Positions 8,771-20,009 are shown, counted from the stretch's first letter. The stretch is DNA of 64,000 bases from Verticiella alkaliphila (GCF_018904615.1 NZ_JADCNH010000010.1:55351-119350); one strand, 5' to 3'. Numbers and translations are program-made. The notes: generated by a model from the letters alone, not told the origin.

Positions 8771-9736
8771 TCAGTGTCCTCGCTCGATCGCGAAGTCGGC
8801 GAAGGCCAGCATGGCCGCTTTGTACGGGGATTCGGGGAAGGCGGCGAGCGCAGCCGATGCCGCCTGCGCCTCGGCGCGCGCGGATTCGCGCGCATGCTGC
8901 AGGGCGTCCGTGGCGTGGATCGCCTCGGCCACGGCCGCGAAATCCCCATGGCCCGCCTCGATGGCGTTGCGGATCAGCTCGCGCTGCTCGGGCGTGCCCA
9001 CGGCCATCACGCGGATCAGCGGCAACGTGGCCTTGCCTTCGCGCAGGTCATCACCCACGTTCTTGCCGAGCTCGGTGGAATCGCCGCTGTAGTCGAGCAC
9101 GTCGTCGATGAGCTGAAAGGCAGTGCCCACACGGCGGCCGTACTCCGCGGCTGCCTCGACCACCTCGGGGGCGGCGCCGGCGAGCTCGGCCCCCACCTGG
9201 GCGGCCGCTTCGAAAAGACGCGCGGTCTTGAAGCGCACCACCTGCAGGTAGCGCGCTTCAGTCACGTCCGGATCGTGGACGTTGAGCAATTGCAACACTT
9301 CGCCTTCGGCGATCACGTTGGTGGCATCCGCCAGGATGCGCATGATCTCGGGCGAGCCCGCGTCCACCATCATCTGGAAGGCGCGGGAATAGAGGAAGTC
9401 GCCCACGAGCACACTCGCGGCGTTGCCGAACACGGCATTGGCCGTGCTGCGGCCGCGGCGCAGGTCGGATTCGTCCACGACGTCGTCATGCAGCAACGTG
9501 GCGGTGTGGATGAACTCGACCACGGCGGCGAGCTCGTGCTGACGCGGGCTGTCACAGCCCAGCGCGCGCGCCACCATGAGCAGCAGGGCCGGCCGCATGC
9601 GCTTGCCGCCCGCCTGCACGATGTAATCGCCGATGGTACGGATGAGCGAGACCTGGGAATCGAGACGGGTACGAATCACCGTATCGACGGCGCGCATGTC
9701 CTCGGCGATCGGCGCAAGCAGAGAAGGCAGACTCAA
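8771..9736 (-). CDS. ispB: Octaprenyl/polyprenyl diphosphate synthase
   Basis: Trans-polyprenyl diphosphate synthase, 321 aa, making the C40-type side chain of ubiquinone from IPP. The first aspartate-rich motif is LLHDDVVDESDLRRG (Asp84, Asp85, Asp88) and the second is LIDDVLDYSG. GGKRMRPALLL is the conserved IPP-binding region. Location divergent from rplU-rpmA-obgE is the classical proteobacterial arrangement and supports the ispB assignment. The cytoplasmic protein is of normal length. Confidence 0.95.
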   Translation of the reverse strand: MSLPSLLAPIAEDMRAVDTVIRTRLDSQVSLIRTIGDYIVQAGGKRMRPALLLMVARALGCDSPRQHELAAVVEFIHTATLLHDDVVDESDLRRGRSTANAVFGNAASVLVGDFLYSRAFQMMVDAGSPEIMRILADATNVIAEGEVLQLLNVHDPDVTEARYLQVVRFKTARLFEAAAQVGAELAGAAPEVVEAAAEYGRRVGTAFQLIDDVLDYSGDSTELGKNVGDDLREGKATLPLIRVMAVGTPEQRELIRNAIEAGHGDFAAVAEAIHATDALQHARESARAEAQAASAALAAFPESPYKAAMLAFADFAIERGH

Positions 9737-9816
9737 GATGCTTCCAGAAAAATCCGAACGCCCTGGGGGGAGCGCCCACCCGGGGGATTATACGGGTGCG
9801 GTTGCCACCGGAAACC

Positions 9817-9845
9817 TTGCTCAAAAAATATGCAGGTGCTAGAAT
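9817..9845 (+). promoter_or_regulatory. Sigma-70 promoter of rplU
   Basis: TTGCTC (-35, 9817-9822) and TAGAAT (-10, 9840-9845) are separated by 17 bp. Transcription would start near 9852, leaving an untranslated leader of about 85 nt before the rplU ATG at 9938. A leader of this kind is common for L21. Confidence 0.6.
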
Positions 9846-9937
9846 CGCGGGTTCAGCGCACTCGCATTGGTCATCCCTCGTTTTTGGTGGGGTGCCGTGA
9901 CCTTGCGCCGAATTCCCTTCTTTAACGAGGTTCCCTC

Positions 9938-10249
9938 ATGTACGCGGTCATAAAAACCGGTGGCAAGCAGTATCGCGTTGCCGCTGGCGAAAAACTGAAA
10001 ATCGAACAGATACCGGCAGACATCGGGCAGGAAATCGAGATTGATCAAGTCCTCGCCGTGGGCGAAGGCGACCAGCTCAAGCTGGGCGCGCCGCTCGTGA
10101 CGGGCGCCGTGGTCAAGGCAACGATTCTCTCGCAAGGTCGTCACGACAAGGTGCGCATCTTCAAGATGCGTCGGCGCAAGCACTACCAGAAGCGCCAAGG
10201 TCATCGCCAGAACTACACCGAAATCCGCATCGACGCGATCTCGGCGTAA
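9938..10249 (+). CDS. rplU: 50S ribosomal protein L21
   Basis: A 103-aa L21, full length. It begins [20 protein letters not shown] and ends with the basic segment [20 protein letters not shown], both family hallmarks. It is the first gene of the rplU-rpmA-obgE unit, 15 bp ahead of rpmA, behind a recognisable promoter. L21 binds 23S rRNA in the large subunit. Confidence 0.98.
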   Translation: MYAVIKTGGKQYRVAAGEKLKIEQIPADIGQEIEIDQVLAVGEGDQLKLGAPLVTGAVVKATILSQGRHDKVRIFKMRRRKHYQKRQGHRQNYTEIRIDAISA

Positions 10250-10264
10250 TCCAGGAGTCAAGAC

Positions 10265-10522
10265 ATGGCACAGAAAAAAGGCGGCGGCTCTACGCGTAAC
10301 GGTCGTGATTCGGAGTCAAAGCGCCTTGGCGTGAAGGCTTACGGCGGCCAGACCATCCCGGCAGGCTCGATCATCGTGCGTCAGCGCGGTACGCGTTTTC
10401 ACGCTGGCCCGAACGTTGGCATGGGCAAGGATCACACCTTGTTCGCGCTGGCTGACGGCGTCGTGAAGTTCAGCGTGCGCGGCGCCCTGAACAAGCCCAC
10501 GGTGTCGATCGTCTCGGCGTGA
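10265..10522 (+). CDS. rpmA: 50S ribosomal protein L27
   Basis: An 85-aa L27 starting [20 protein letters not shown], with [15 protein letters not shown] and GKDHTLFAL typical of the family. The N terminus reaches the peptidyl-transferase centre. It lies in an operon with rplU and is followed by hairpins and a terminator before obgE. Confidence 0.98.
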   Translation: MAQKKGGGSTRNGRDSESKRLGVKAYGGQTIPAGSIIVRQRGTRFHAGPNVGMGKDHTLFALADGVVKFSVRGALNKPTVSIVSA

Positions 10523-10525
10523 TGA

Positions 10526-11824
<1,299 letters not shown>

Positions 11825-11831
11825 GACTGTC

Positions 11832-12974
11832 ATGAGTCACGAATCCGTCATCGCCCACGCCAGCCGCATCGTCGTCAAGGTGGGTTCTTCGCTGGTCACG
11901 AACGAAGGCCGTGGCCTGGACCGCGCGGCCGTCGCCGCGTGGGCCGAACAGATCGCCGCCTTGCGCGGTCTGGGCAAGCAGGTGGTGCTGGTCTCGAGCG
12001 GCGCCGTGGCCGAAGGCATGGCGCGGCTGGGCTGGCCCCGACGCCCCAAGAACATGCACCAGTTGCAGGCGGCGGCGGCCGTGGGCCAGATGGGTCTCGT
12101 GCAGGCCTATGAGACGGCGTTTGCCGCGCATGGCCTGCCCACCGCACAGATTCTGCTCACGCACGAGGATCTGTCCGACCGCGAACGCTATCTCAATGCC
12201 CGCACCACGCTCGTCACGCTGCTCGAGCTGGGCGTGGTGCCCATCGTCAACGAGAACGACACGGTCGTCACCGACGAGATCCGCTTCGGCGACAACGACA
12301 CGCTCGGCGCCCTCGTCACCAATCTGGTCGAGGCCACGGCGCTCGTCATCCTGACCGACCAGCGCGGCCTCTACGCCGCCGATCCGCGCAAGCACCCGGA
12401 CGCCGAATTCGTCGCCCACGCCACGGCGGGCGATCCTGCGCTGGAAGCCATGGCGGGCGGCGCCGGCAGCAATGTCGGCACGGGCGGCATGCTCACCAAG
12501 ATCATTGCGGCCAAGCGTGCTGCGGGCAGCGGCGCGCACACCATCATCGCGTCCGGGCGCGAGCCCGAACTGCTGGTGCGGCTCGCCGAGGGCGAGTCCA
12601 TCGGCACGAGCCTGCACGCGCGCGTGGCCCCGCTGTCCGCGCGCAAGCGCTGGCTGGTCGATCATCTGCGCCTGCGCGGCCGCCTCGTGCTGGACGACGG
12701 CGCGGCGCGCGCGCTCACCGTGGACGGCAAGAGCCTGCTGGCGATTGGCGTGACGGCCGTCGAAGGCGATTTCGAGCGGGGTGACGTGGTGGCCTGCCAC
12801 GACAGCGAAGGCCGCGAACTCGCGCGCGGGCTCATCAACTATTCGGCAGCCGACGCGCGCCGCATCCAGCGCCAGCCCTCCAGCCGCTTTGCGGAGATCC
12901 TCGGCAGCAGCAACGAGCCCGAGCTCATGCACCGCGACAACCTCGTGGTGTTGCGGCCACAGGCGCCGGCATGA
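11832..12974 (+). CDS. proB: Glutamate 5-kinase
   Basis: First enzyme of proline synthesis, 380 aa, phosphorylating L-glutamate. The amino-acid-kinase domain (about 1-260) starts with [15 protein letters not shown] and contains [28 protein letters not shown] and [11 protein letters not shown]-terminal PUA domain (about 280-370) follows. Start 11832 directly follows obgE. The stop overlaps the next gene by ATGA. Confidence 0.97.
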   Translation: MSHESVIAHASRIVVKVGSSLVTNEGRGLDRAAVAAWAEQIAALRGLGKQVVLVSSGAVAEGMARLGWPRRPKNMHQLQAAAAVGQMGLVQAYETAFAAHGLPTAQILLTHEDLSDRERYLNARTTLVTLLELGVVPIVNENDTVVTDEIRFGDNDTLGALVTNLVEATALVILTDQRGLYAADPRKHPDAEFVAHATAGDPALEAMAGGAGSNVGTGGMLTKIIAAKRAAGSGAHTIIASGREPELLVRLAEGESIGTSLHARVAPLSARKRWLVDHLRLRGRLVLDDGAARALTVDGKSLLAIGVTAVEGDFERGDVVACHDSEGRELARGLINYSAADARRIQRQPSSRFAEILGSSNEPELMHRDNLVVLRPQAPA

Positions 12975-13450
12975 GCCTGGCCGGCGACGAGGCACGCGCG
13001 GATCGGATCATGACCCGGCCGGCGCATCTCTTTGCCTATGGCATCCTCACACGCGACGACATCGTGCGCGCCGTCACCGGCCGTACTTACCGCATGGACA
13101 CGGCCGTGCTGCCGGACTATCGGCGCTATGGCCTGCCCCACCCAGGCAACGAGGTCTTCGCCGCCATTGCCCCGGCATCGGGACACACGGTGCCCGGACG
13201 TCTGCTGTGGGACGTCACCGACGCCGACCTGGCCGCGTTCGACCGTGTCGAGGAAATCGGCACCGGTTACTACCAGCATGCCGTCGTCCACGTGCGCATC
13301 GACGGTCGCGCCGAACCGGTTCGCGCACTTGCCTACGTGTGCGGGGATGCGCGTCGCGCAACGCTGACCGGCGATTGGCAGCCCGAGGCGTTCACCGGCG
13401 AGGCAGCCGCCACCTTCATCCGCGACGTGCTCCCCCGCCTGCTGGGCTGA
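12971..13450 (+). CDS. Gamma-glutamylcyclotransferase-fold (AIG2-like) protein
   Basis: A 159-aa protein of the GGCT/AIG2 fold. It has the substrate-loop motif [10 protein letters not shown] near residue 20, [22 protein letters not shown] in the middle and the family spacing to YYQHAV. The true activity is unknown; such proteins act on gamma-glutamyl amines or peptides. Its ATG overlaps the proB stop (ATGA), so it is translationally coupled to a glutamate-modifying enzyme. Its last 35 bp overlap the 3' end of the convergent MocR gene. Confidence 0.8.
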   Translation: MSLAGDEARADRIMTRPAHLFAYGILTRDDIVRAVTGRTYRMDTAVLPDYRRYGLPHPGNEVFAAIAPASGHTVPGRLLWDVTDADLAAFDRVEEIGTGYYQHAVVHVRIDGRAEPVRALAYVCGDARRATLTGDWQPEAFTGEAAATFIRDVLPRLLG

Positions 13451-14894
13451 TGGGGGCCCGTCCCACGTCGCCCACGATCTTGCCGATGGTGCGCACCGCG
13501 GCCTCCACGTCCGGGGTCACGGGCGCACCGCAACTCAGCCGGATGAAGTGATCCGAACGCCCGGCATTCGAAAACAGGGTGCCCGGGCAGAATCGAATCT
13601 CCTGCGCCAGGGCTTGCTCGAAGACCTGGTGCGAGGGAATCGCGTCGGGCAGCTCCACCCATAGCAACATCCCGCCCGCCGGCACGCTCAATCGCGTGCC
13701 TTGCGGAAAGTGCCGCGCGACCGCCTCGGCGATGCGCTCACGCTGCTGGCGCAATGCGCGACGCAGCGTGGCCAGGTGCCGATCATATCCGCGCGAATCC
13801 AGGAACGCCGCCACCGCGATCTGACCGAGAGCTTCGTTGGGCCGGCTACTCGCATACTTCAGCATCTGCGCCCGGTTCTGCCACCGCCCGCCCATCATCC
13901 AACCCAGGCGCATGCCGGGGGCGAGGGTCTTGTGCAGGGAGGCGCAATAGATCACGTTGCCGGTCTTGTCCCACGACTTGAGCGTGCGCTGCGGACGCTC
14001 GTCATCGGCGAGCAAGCCGTAGGTATCGTCCTCGATCAGCGGCACGCCATGCCGCTCGCACAAGGCCACCAGGCGCTGCTTGTCGGCCTCCGGCATGATG
14101 CTGCCCAGCGGGTTCTGCATATTGGGCACGGCCACGACGGCGCGGATGCCCGGCTGCGTGAGGAACGCGAGCTCCAGCGCCTCCACGGACAGCCCGCTCT
14201 GCGGGCTGGTGGGCACCTCCAGCGCTCGCAGACCGAGGGTTTCGAGCACCTGCAGCAGCCCATGATAGGTAGGCGATTCCACTGCCACCGTGTCACCGGG
14301 CGAGGTGACCGTGCGCAGCGCGATGTTCAGGGCTTCCGTGCACCCGTGCGTGACGATGACGTCATCCGCCGAGGGCGTCATGCCCTGATCGTAGGCGCGG
14401 CGTGCCAGTGCCGTGCGCAACGCGATGTGGCCATGCGTGGGCACCGGCGTGCACAGGACGTCCCCATGCAGGCGGGTCGCGCGAACGACCGCCTGGCGCA
14501 GTGCGGCCTCCGGGTAATGCTCGGGCGCCGCGACCGCCACGGCCAGATTGACGCCGCCCACGCAGGCGTTCGTGCGTGAGACGAATTCCGAGATGCGCGA
14601 GTGGACACCGACGTACGCGGCCGGGTCCAATCGGGCAGGGATGGCGGGCTCGCGTGCTGGCGGCATCTCATGCCGACGCGGCGTGCGGACGAAGTAACCC
14701 GAGCGCGGCCGGGCCTCCAGCCAGCCCTCGCCCTCCAGTTCACGGCAGGCCTGCAGCGCCGTGGACAGGCTGACCTGATGGGTGCGCATGAGATTGCGCA
14801 CGGAAGGCAGACGATCGCCGATGGGCAGGGCACCTTGTTGGATGGCCTGACGGTAATGTCCGGCGAGCTGGCGGTAGAGTGGCGCGGTGTTCAT
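13416..14894 (-). CDS. MocR-type GntR regulator with aminotransferase domain
   Basis: A 492-aa MocR/PdxR-type regulator. The N-terminal GntR winged helix (about 1-80) reads PLYRQLAGHYRQAIQQGALPIGDRLPSVRNL. The C-terminal PLP-binding, fold-type-I aminotransferase-like domain (about 110-480) contains ASLHKTLAPGMRLGW, with the Schiff-base lysine in SLHKTLAPG. Start 14894 is chosen because residues upstream to 14978 do not fit the family. Divergent from it is a small DUF2917-like gene, which may be its target. It overlaps the GGCT-like gene by 35 bp tail to tail. Confidence 0.9.
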   Translation of the reverse strand: MNTAPLYRQLAGHYRQAIQQGALPIGDRLPSVRNLMRTHQVSLSTALQACRELEGEGWLEARPRSGYFVRTPRRHEMPPAREPAIPARLDPAAYVGVHSRISEFVSRTNACVGGVNLAVAVAAPEHYPEAALRQAVVRATRLHGDVLCTPVPTHGHIALRTALARRAYDQGMTPSADDVIVTHGCTEALNIALRTVTSPGDTVAVESPTYHGLLQVLETLGLRALEVPTSPQSGLSVEALELAFLTQPGIRAVVAVPNMQNPLGSIMPEADKQRLVALCERHGVPLIEDDTYGLLADDERPQRTLKSWDKTGNVIYCASLHKTLAPGMRLGWMMGGRWQNRAQMLKYASSRPNEALGQIAVAAFLDSRGYDRHLATLRRALRQQRERIAEAVARHFPQGTRLSVPAGGMLLWVELPDAIPSHQVFEQALAQEIRFCPGTLFSNAGRSDHFIRLSCGAPVTPDVEAAVRTIGKIVGDVGRAPISPAGGGARRG

Positions 14895-15074
14895 GACGTT
14901 AGAGTGCGCCCGTTCAGACGAATAGAACAGACACAGATTCACGCATTGGAACCATAACAGATGGCCGGCAGGGCCCACTGTTGCGGCGCAGAAACCCCGT
15001 TGCTGTGCCTGCCGCGTCGCCCGCGAGATACGTAACCTGGAGGCTCTTCTTCAGCCCGTTTGCGGAGCCTCGCC

Positions 15075-15434
15075 ATGCCCCACCCCGCCCTCTCGCCGGA
15101 CCGCTACGTCGCCGCCGGCAGCGCCTTTGCCGAATACTTTCCGGATGGCACCCTGCTCGTGTGCACCTCGGGCAGCCTCACGCTGCGCCTGCCGGCCATC
15201 GACCTGGCCGAGTCGACCCTGCGGCCCACGCTGCGCCTGCACGTGGGCGAGACCTGCCAGCTGGACGCGGCAGGCTGGGTGCAGGCCACCGCCATCGAAG
15301 CCGCGCAGCTACGCGTGGTGAGCCCGAGCGCAGCGCCGCTTCTCCTCGTCGGCATCCTGACGCGTCTGACCCGGCGCATGGCCGGCGCCCTGCGCTCGCG
15401 CCGCGCCGATACCATCACCCAGCCGCAGGCTTAA
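15075..15434 (+). CDS. DUF2917-like small protein
   Basis: A 119-aa protein of unknown function. It has a cupin-like beta-rich core (GTLLVCTSGSLTLRLP, then LHVGETCQLDAAGWV) resembling DUF2917 proteins of Burkholderiales, followed by a short basic C terminus. ATG 15075 has GGAG 7 nt upstream. It is divergent from a MocR-type regulator, which makes regulation by that protein plausible. The family call is tentative. Confidence 0.6.
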   Translation: MPHPALSPDRYVAAGSAFAEYFPDGTLLVCTSGSLTLRLPAIDLAESTLRPTLRLHVGETCQLDAAGWVQATAIEAAQLRVVSPSAAPLLLVGILTRLTRRMAGALRSRRADTITQPQA

Positions 15435-15588
15435 GACGCAACGGCGCGGGTCTCGCACTTGCGGCAGACGCAGGAAACCCCGCCCGAACCGGCGGGTTCA
15501 GAAACCACGGCACGTATCCTGCTACATCCCGTTGCCGCACCAGACATATTGCTGGCGCGATGCTACCTGCCCCCGATGGGAGAATTCC

Positions 15589-16173
15589 ATGCGCTTGAAC
15601 CGTCTCGCCCTTACCGCTGCCCTTGCTGCTTCCGCCGTCTTTGCCGGTTGCACCACCACCCTGCCGACCACCGCCAACACGCAGGCGTCGGCCGCCCAGC
15701 AGCGTCAATCGATCAACAGCGCCGCCGATGAAACGCTGAACCGCCTGTATCAGCAAGCGCCGGACAGCCGCGCCCTCATCCAGCGCGCGCATGCCGTGCT
15801 GGTGTTCCCCGAAGTCCTGAGCGGCGCCTTCGTCGTCGGCTTCGAACACGGCGTGGGCGTGCTGCGCGTCAAGGGCGCCCAGCAGGGTTACTACACCACC
15901 ACTGGCGGCTCGATCGGCTGGCAGGCCGGCGCCCAGTCCAAGGCCATGGTGCTCGTCTTCACCGACGCAGCCGCCTACGAGAAATTCCGCAACAGCAATG
16001 GCTGGACGATCGGCGCCGACGCCACGGTGGCTGTCGCCAACATTGGCGCCAACGGCTCGATCGACACCCAGACCGCGCGTCAGCCGGTCGTGGGCTTCGT
16101 CCTGAACAACGGCGGCCTGATGGCCGGCGTGTCCATCGACGGCACCCGCATCGCTCGCGCGAACAACCTGTAA
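15589..16173 (+). CDS. SYLF/YSC84-domain lipoprotein
   Basis: A 194-aa lipoprotein with signal peptide and lipobox AVFAGC (Cys20). The SYLF (YSC84) lipid-binding domain spans about residues 45-190, including RAHAVLVFPEVLSGAFVVG and YYTTTGGSIGWQAGAQ. Such proteins bind phosphoinositides in eukaryotes; in bacteria the role is envelope-related and poorly known. A GGGAGA ribosome-binding site precedes ATG 15589. A terminator follows, so it is probably monocistronic. Confidence 0.92.
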   Translation: MRLNRLALTAALAASAVFAGCTTTLPTTANTQASAAQQRQSINSAADETLNRLYQQAPDSRALIQRAHAVLVFPEVLSGAFVVGFEHGVGVLRVKGAQQGYYTTTGGSIGWQAGAQSKAMVLVFTDAAAYEKFRNSNGWTIGADATVAVANIGANGSIDTQTARQPVVGFVLNNGGLMAGVSIDGTRIARANNL

Positions 16174-16217
16174 GCCCGCCTGCGGGCCGCAAGGCCCGTA
16201 CGGCAGTCTGCATGAAG

Positions 16218-16240
16218 AAGGCCTCCTCGGAGGCCTTTTT
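16218..16240 (+). terminator. Intrinsic terminator of the SYLF gene
   Basis: aaggcctcc and ggaggcctt form a perfect 9-bp stem followed by TTT, ending the rightward transcript before the convergent tctA gene. Confidence 0.85.
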
Positions 16241-16266
16241 CGCGCCCATCGATGGTGCGTCAGACG

Positions 16267-16300
16267 AAAAAAAACCTCCGCGCCCGAAGGCGGGGAGGTT
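16267..16300 (-). terminator. Intrinsic terminator of tctA
   Basis: On the minus strand aacctcc/ggaggtt with an inner GC stem and a CGAA-type loop is followed by eight T. It ends the tctD-tctE-tctB-tctA transcript, back to back with the SYLF terminator. Confidence 0.85.
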
Positions 16301-16364
16301 CGACAAGAGCCGACGTTCAGGGGATGCGAAGGGCGGCCCGTCCGTCGAAAACAGCGTGCGTTGA

Positions 16365-17891
16365 TTAAGCCTGTTGCTGGGCCAGTGCGGCCTTCTTCTT
16401 GGCTTTGCCGCGGTAGTACGACCAGACCAGACCTGCGATCAGCAGGGCACCAGCGGCGAGGAAGCTCGCGCTGATCGGACGCTGAACGAAGATCGCCATG
16501 TCGCCACGCGAGAGCAACAGGGCACGACGGAAGTTTTCTTCGACCATGGGGCCGAGCACGAAGCCCAGCAGCAGCGGTGCCGCCTCGAAGCGCAAGCGCA
16601 GGAAGAGGTAGCCCACGATGCCGAAGAACAGCACCATGACGACGTCGAACAGGTTGTTGTTCGTGCTGTAGACGCCCACGCAGACGAAGAACAATGCCGT
16701 GGGATAGAGGAACTTGTAGCGTACCGACAGCAGCTTGATCCACATGCCGATGAGCGGCAGGTTCAGCACGAGCAGCAGGACGTTGCCGACCCAGAAGCTG
16801 GCGATCAGGCCCCAGAAGATGTCGCCATGTTCGCTGATGAGCTGCGGACCGGGCTGGATGCCGTGAATGATCAAGGCGCCGAGCATCAGGGCCATCACCG
16901 GGTCACCCGGGATACCCAGGCTCATCGTGGGGATGAAGCTCGTCTGGCTGCCGGCATTGCAGGCAGCCTCCGGCGCGGCCACGCCTTCGATGGCGCCACG
17001 GCCGAAGCGCTTCGGATCCTTGGCGATCTTCTTTTCGGTCGCGTAGGCAATGAACGAAGCGATCGTGGGGCCCGTGCCCGGCAGCACGCCGAATAGCGAG
17101 CCAAACGCCGTGCCGCGCAACACCGCACCGCGCGCCTGCTTGATGTCGCCCGGTTGCGGACGCATGGAACGCATGCTGATCTTGCCCGTGCCTTCGATCT
17201 TCACGGCGGAGGTCATCTTGTTCACGTTGCGCAGCACGTCGGCCACACCGAACAAGCCCATGGCCAAGGCCACCAGCGAAATGCCGTCGGACAATTCCAT
17301 GATGCCGAAGTGGAAGCGCATCACGCCCGAGTTGACGTCGGTACCGACCACGCCCAGCAGCAGACCGAGCACGACCATGGTCACGCCTTTGACCGCAGAG
17401 CCCTTGGCCAGGGTAGCGCCGGCCAGCAGGCCAACTGTCATCATCGAAAAGTATTCGGCGGGGCCGAACTTGAACGCGACTTCAGTGAGCAGCGGCGAGA
17501 ACAGCATCATCACGAGGATGCCCACCGTCGCTCCGCAGAAAGACGAGAACATCAGCATGAAGAGTGCGGAACCTGCCTTGCCCTGTCGGGCCAGCGGATT
17601 ACCGTCCAGACACGCGACCGCGTGCGAGGCCGTACCCGGCATGTTCAACATGATGGAGGTGATGCCACCGCCGTATTGCGAACCGTAGTAGATGCCGGCC
17701 AGCATCACCAGCGCCGCGGTGGGCGTCATGGTGTAGGTGAGCGGCAGCAGGATGGAGATGGTGGCCAGCACGCCCATGCCGGGCAGCACACCGATCAGGT
17801 TGCCCATGAAGACGCCGAAGGCGGCCCACATGAGGTTGTAGGGCTGGAAGGCAACCCCGAACCCCATCAGGATGTTATCGAGCAGTTCCAT
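16365..17891 (-). CDS. tctA: Tripartite tricarboxylate transporter permease, large subunit
   Basis: A 508-aa TctA with about 12 transmembrane helices, the main permease of the tripartite tricarboxylate transporter. It has GVLPGMGVLATISILLPLTY near residue 35 and the second GVLPGTGPTIASFIAY near 275, the paired family motifs. ATG 17891 lies 6 bp after tctB. A tctC gene is not adjacent, so its binding protein is unknown. Confidence 0.96.
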   Translation of the reverse strand: MELLDNILMGFGVAFQPYNLMWAAFGVFMGNLIGVLPGMGVLATISILLPLTYTMTPTAALVMLAGIYYGSQYGGGITSIMLNMPGTASHAVACLDGNPLARQGKAGSALFMLMFSSFCGATVGILVMMLFSPLLTEVAFKFGPAEYFSMMTVGLLAGATLAKGSAVKGVTMVVLGLLLGVVGTDVNSGVMRFHFGIMELSDGISLVALAMGLFGVADVLRNVNKMTSAVKIEGTGKISMRSMRPQPGDIKQARGAVLRGTAFGSLFGVLPGTGPTIASFIAYATEKKIAKDPKRFGRGAIEGVAAPEAACNAGSQTSFIPTMSLGIPGDPVMALMLGALIIHGIQPGPQLISEHGDIFWGLIASFWVGNVLLLVLNLPLIGMWIKLLSVRYKFLYPTALFFVCVGVYSTNNNLFDVVMVLFFGIVGYLFLRLRFEAAPLLLGFVLGPMVEENFRRALLLSRGDMAIFVQRPISASFLAAGALLIAGLVWSYYRGKAKKKAALAQQQA

Positions 17892-17897
17892 GTGTGA

Positions 17898-18371
17898 TCA
17901 GCCCCAGCGGAACAGAGGGAACTGCAACTGCAGGCCCCAGGAGAAGATGAGCGCGCCCACCACAGTCACGCCCAGGGCCAGCGCCACGGCGTGCACGAGC
18001 TTCTGGTCACGCTCGCCCATGGCCGAGATCAGCACCAGCGCGAACGTGGCCGGCGCCAGGCCTCCCCAGCGGCCGATGATGATGAAGGCGATCAAACCGA
18101 GGATGATCATGCCCCAGCCACGCCAGTCAGCGGGATCGCGGCTGATGTCGTGCTCCAGGTCTTCTTCCGCAACCGGATCTGCATTCAATGCGATGAGAAT
18201 GCCCAGGCCGATCAGGATCCAGCCCAGTGCAACGGGGAAGAACCCCGGGCCCATGCGGGCCAGTGTGCCAATGGAGTACGTACTCCCTTGGATGACGGCG
18301 CCGATCCCGAGGAGCGCGACGAGCGCTCCCCCGATCAGATCAACCTTGCTTCGTTGTCTCAGCCAGCTCAA
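17898..18371 (-). CDS. tctB: Tripartite tricarboxylate transporter small subunit
   Basis: A 157-aa TctB with four hydrophobic segments, including LIGGALVALLGIGAVIQG and the paired C-terminal helices. The start is read as TTG at 18371, because AGGGGGA lies 6-7 nt upstream and the resulting MSWLRQRSKVDLIGG fits the family length. Upstream in-frame codons to 18515 overlap tctE and do not look coding. It lies directly upstream of tctA. Confidence 0.88.
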   Translation of the reverse strand: MSWLRQRSKVDLIGGALVALLGIGAVIQGSTYSIGTLARMGPGFFPVALGWILIGLGILIALNADPVAEEDLEHDISRDPADWRGWGMIILGLIAFIIIGRWGGLAPATFALVLISAMGERDQKLVHAVALALGVTVVGALIFSWGLQLQFPLFRWG

Positions 18372-18489
18372 TGGATTTCCCCCTAAGAGTGCTTTCTTCG
18401 TCGCGGCCGAACGGCCGGGCACGGGACGACCCCGTTTTTTCTGGAACGAAGAGTGGAGGAGAATACGAGCGCTGACTTTCAGTCGGCTT

Positions 18490-20001
18490 TCAGGCGCGAT
18501 GCTGCATCGCAACATCCGCAGGGATGAGGCGAATCACCGCTTTGAGTCCGACACCGCCGAGCCGGTTGGGCTCGCCGTCTTCCAGCCAGATGTCGCCACC
18601 ATCACGCCGCACGAATGCACGGGCAATGGCGAGGCCGAGCCCCGCGCCATCCGGCGTGCCGACCTCGCCGTTCAAGCGTTCGAACCGCTCGAAGGCCACG
18701 CTGCGCAGGGCAGGATCGACACCTGGGCCGTCGTCGACGACGGTGAGGAAGACTTCGGGACCATCACGGCGGCAGGACACGGTGATCGTGCCACCCGCGC
18801 GGGAGTACTGCAATGCGTTGTGCACAAGGTTGGATACGGCCTCGCGTATGCCGTCCTCATGACCGCGAACGAGAAGGGTGTCAGGCCCCGCGTCGTCCCA
18901 GCCCAGGTCGACGCCCTGCGCCTCTGACAGCGGCAGGTACTCGATCAGGACGTCACGGGCGCAGCCGGCCACGTCAAAGGTAGCCGCCTCCACCCGCGAG
19001 GCGTGGCGTGCGAGCGCCAGGTTGAGCAGTTGCTCCGTCAGCCGGCGGGTCTTGCCCAGGCGACGCACCAGGGCCGTCAGGCTCTCGCGCATGTGGACGG
19101 GGTCGCGCTCGCGCAGCGCGTACTCGGCTTGGGTGAGCATGATCGTGAGGGGCGTGCGCAGCTGGTGCGAGGCATCGGCCAGGAACTGCGACTGCGAATC
19201 CACGATGTTGCGGTGGCGCGCGATGTGGTGGTTGACGGCGTCCACCAGGGGCACCACCTCCTGGGGCACGGCGGAGGCGTCCAGCGGCGTGGCGTCCTCG
19301 GGACGGCGGGCGGCGACATCCGCGCGCAGGCGCGCCAGGGGTCGCAGCCCCCAGCTGACGCCGAGCCACAGCAGCAGCACCATGATGGCGAGCGCCCGCA
19401 AGTCACGCCAGCTCTCTTGCCGCACAGCAAGTTGCTCAGCACGCATACGCTGGGCGCTGCTCTGCGCGGCCTGCACCAGCACGGGAATGGGTCCCTGACC
19501 TGAGGGCACGCGGCGCACCTGGGCGGCCACGCGCACGGGCTGCCCCCCAAGGAATCCGTCATAGAACAGGGGTTCAGGCGCCAGCGCCACCTCCCAGTCC
19601 ATCGGCAACGGGAAATCATCACGCCCGAACAGCACTTCGCTGCCGCGCACCGCGGCGTCGGGCGCCACCGCAGGGTCGGCCCCCAGGCGCAGAATCTGGA
19701 AGTAGATCGGTTCGTCCCAGTCCGGCTCGACGATGCGCTGCACAATCGTGCGGGTGTCGACGTCGAGCTCACCGCCGCTCAAGAGGCGTACGCTGCGCGC
19801 CAGTACGTTCACAGGCATGTGCAACGCATTGTCGTAGGCTTGGCGGGTGATGCGGGCGAGCGTCTGATAATCGCTGTAGCTGTCGAGCAGCAGGGATGCC
19901 AGCATGCCCGGCAACAGCAGACTCAGGAGCAAGCCCTTCAGGCTCAAGCGCCACCGGCGCTGCCGCGCCGTGCGGCGCCGGAAAAGGCGAGCCAGCGACA
20001 T
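18490..20001 (-). CDS. tctE: Sensor histidine kinase, TctE type
   Basis: A 503-aa inner-membrane kinase. TM1 is at about 19-39 and TM2 at about 170-190, flanking a periplasmic sensor domain of about 130 residues. The H box FLADASHQLRTPL, N box NLVHNALQYS, G1 DDGPGVDP and G2 GAGLGLAIAR are all intact. It starts 8 bp after the tctD stop. Linkage to tctB and tctA indicates control of tricarboxylate uptake, as in Salmonella tctDE and Bordetella bctDE. Confidence 0.93.
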   Translation of the reverse strand: MSLARLFRRRTARQRRWRLSLKGLLLSLLLPGMLASLLLDSYSDYQTLARITRQAYDNALHMPVNVLARSVRLLSGGELDVDTRTIVQRIVEPDWDEPIYFQILRLGADPAVAPDAAVRGSEVLFGRDDFPLPMDWEVALAPEPLFYDGFLGGQPVRVAAQVRRVPSGQGPIPVLVQAAQSSAQRMRAEQLAVRQESWRDLRALAIMVLLLWLGVSWGLRPLARLRADVAARRPEDATPLDASAVPQEVVPLVDAVNHHIARHRNIVDSQSQFLADASHQLRTPLTIMLTQAEYALRERDPVHMRESLTALVRRLGKTRRLTEQLLNLALARHASRVEAATFDVAGCARDVLIEYLPLSEAQGVDLGWDDAGPDTLLVRGHEDGIREAVSNLVHNALQYSRAGGTITVSCRRDGPEVFLTVVDDGPGVDPALRSVAFERFERLNGEVGTPDGAGLGLAIARAFVRRDGGDIWLEDGEPNRLGGVGLKAVIRLIPADVAMQHRA

Positions 20002-20009
20002 ACGCGCGG

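Noticed and set aside
16218..16300. Two adjacent hairpins as a possible small RNA
   Set aside because: They point in opposite directions, each with its own T run, and serve as back-to-back terminators of convergent genes.
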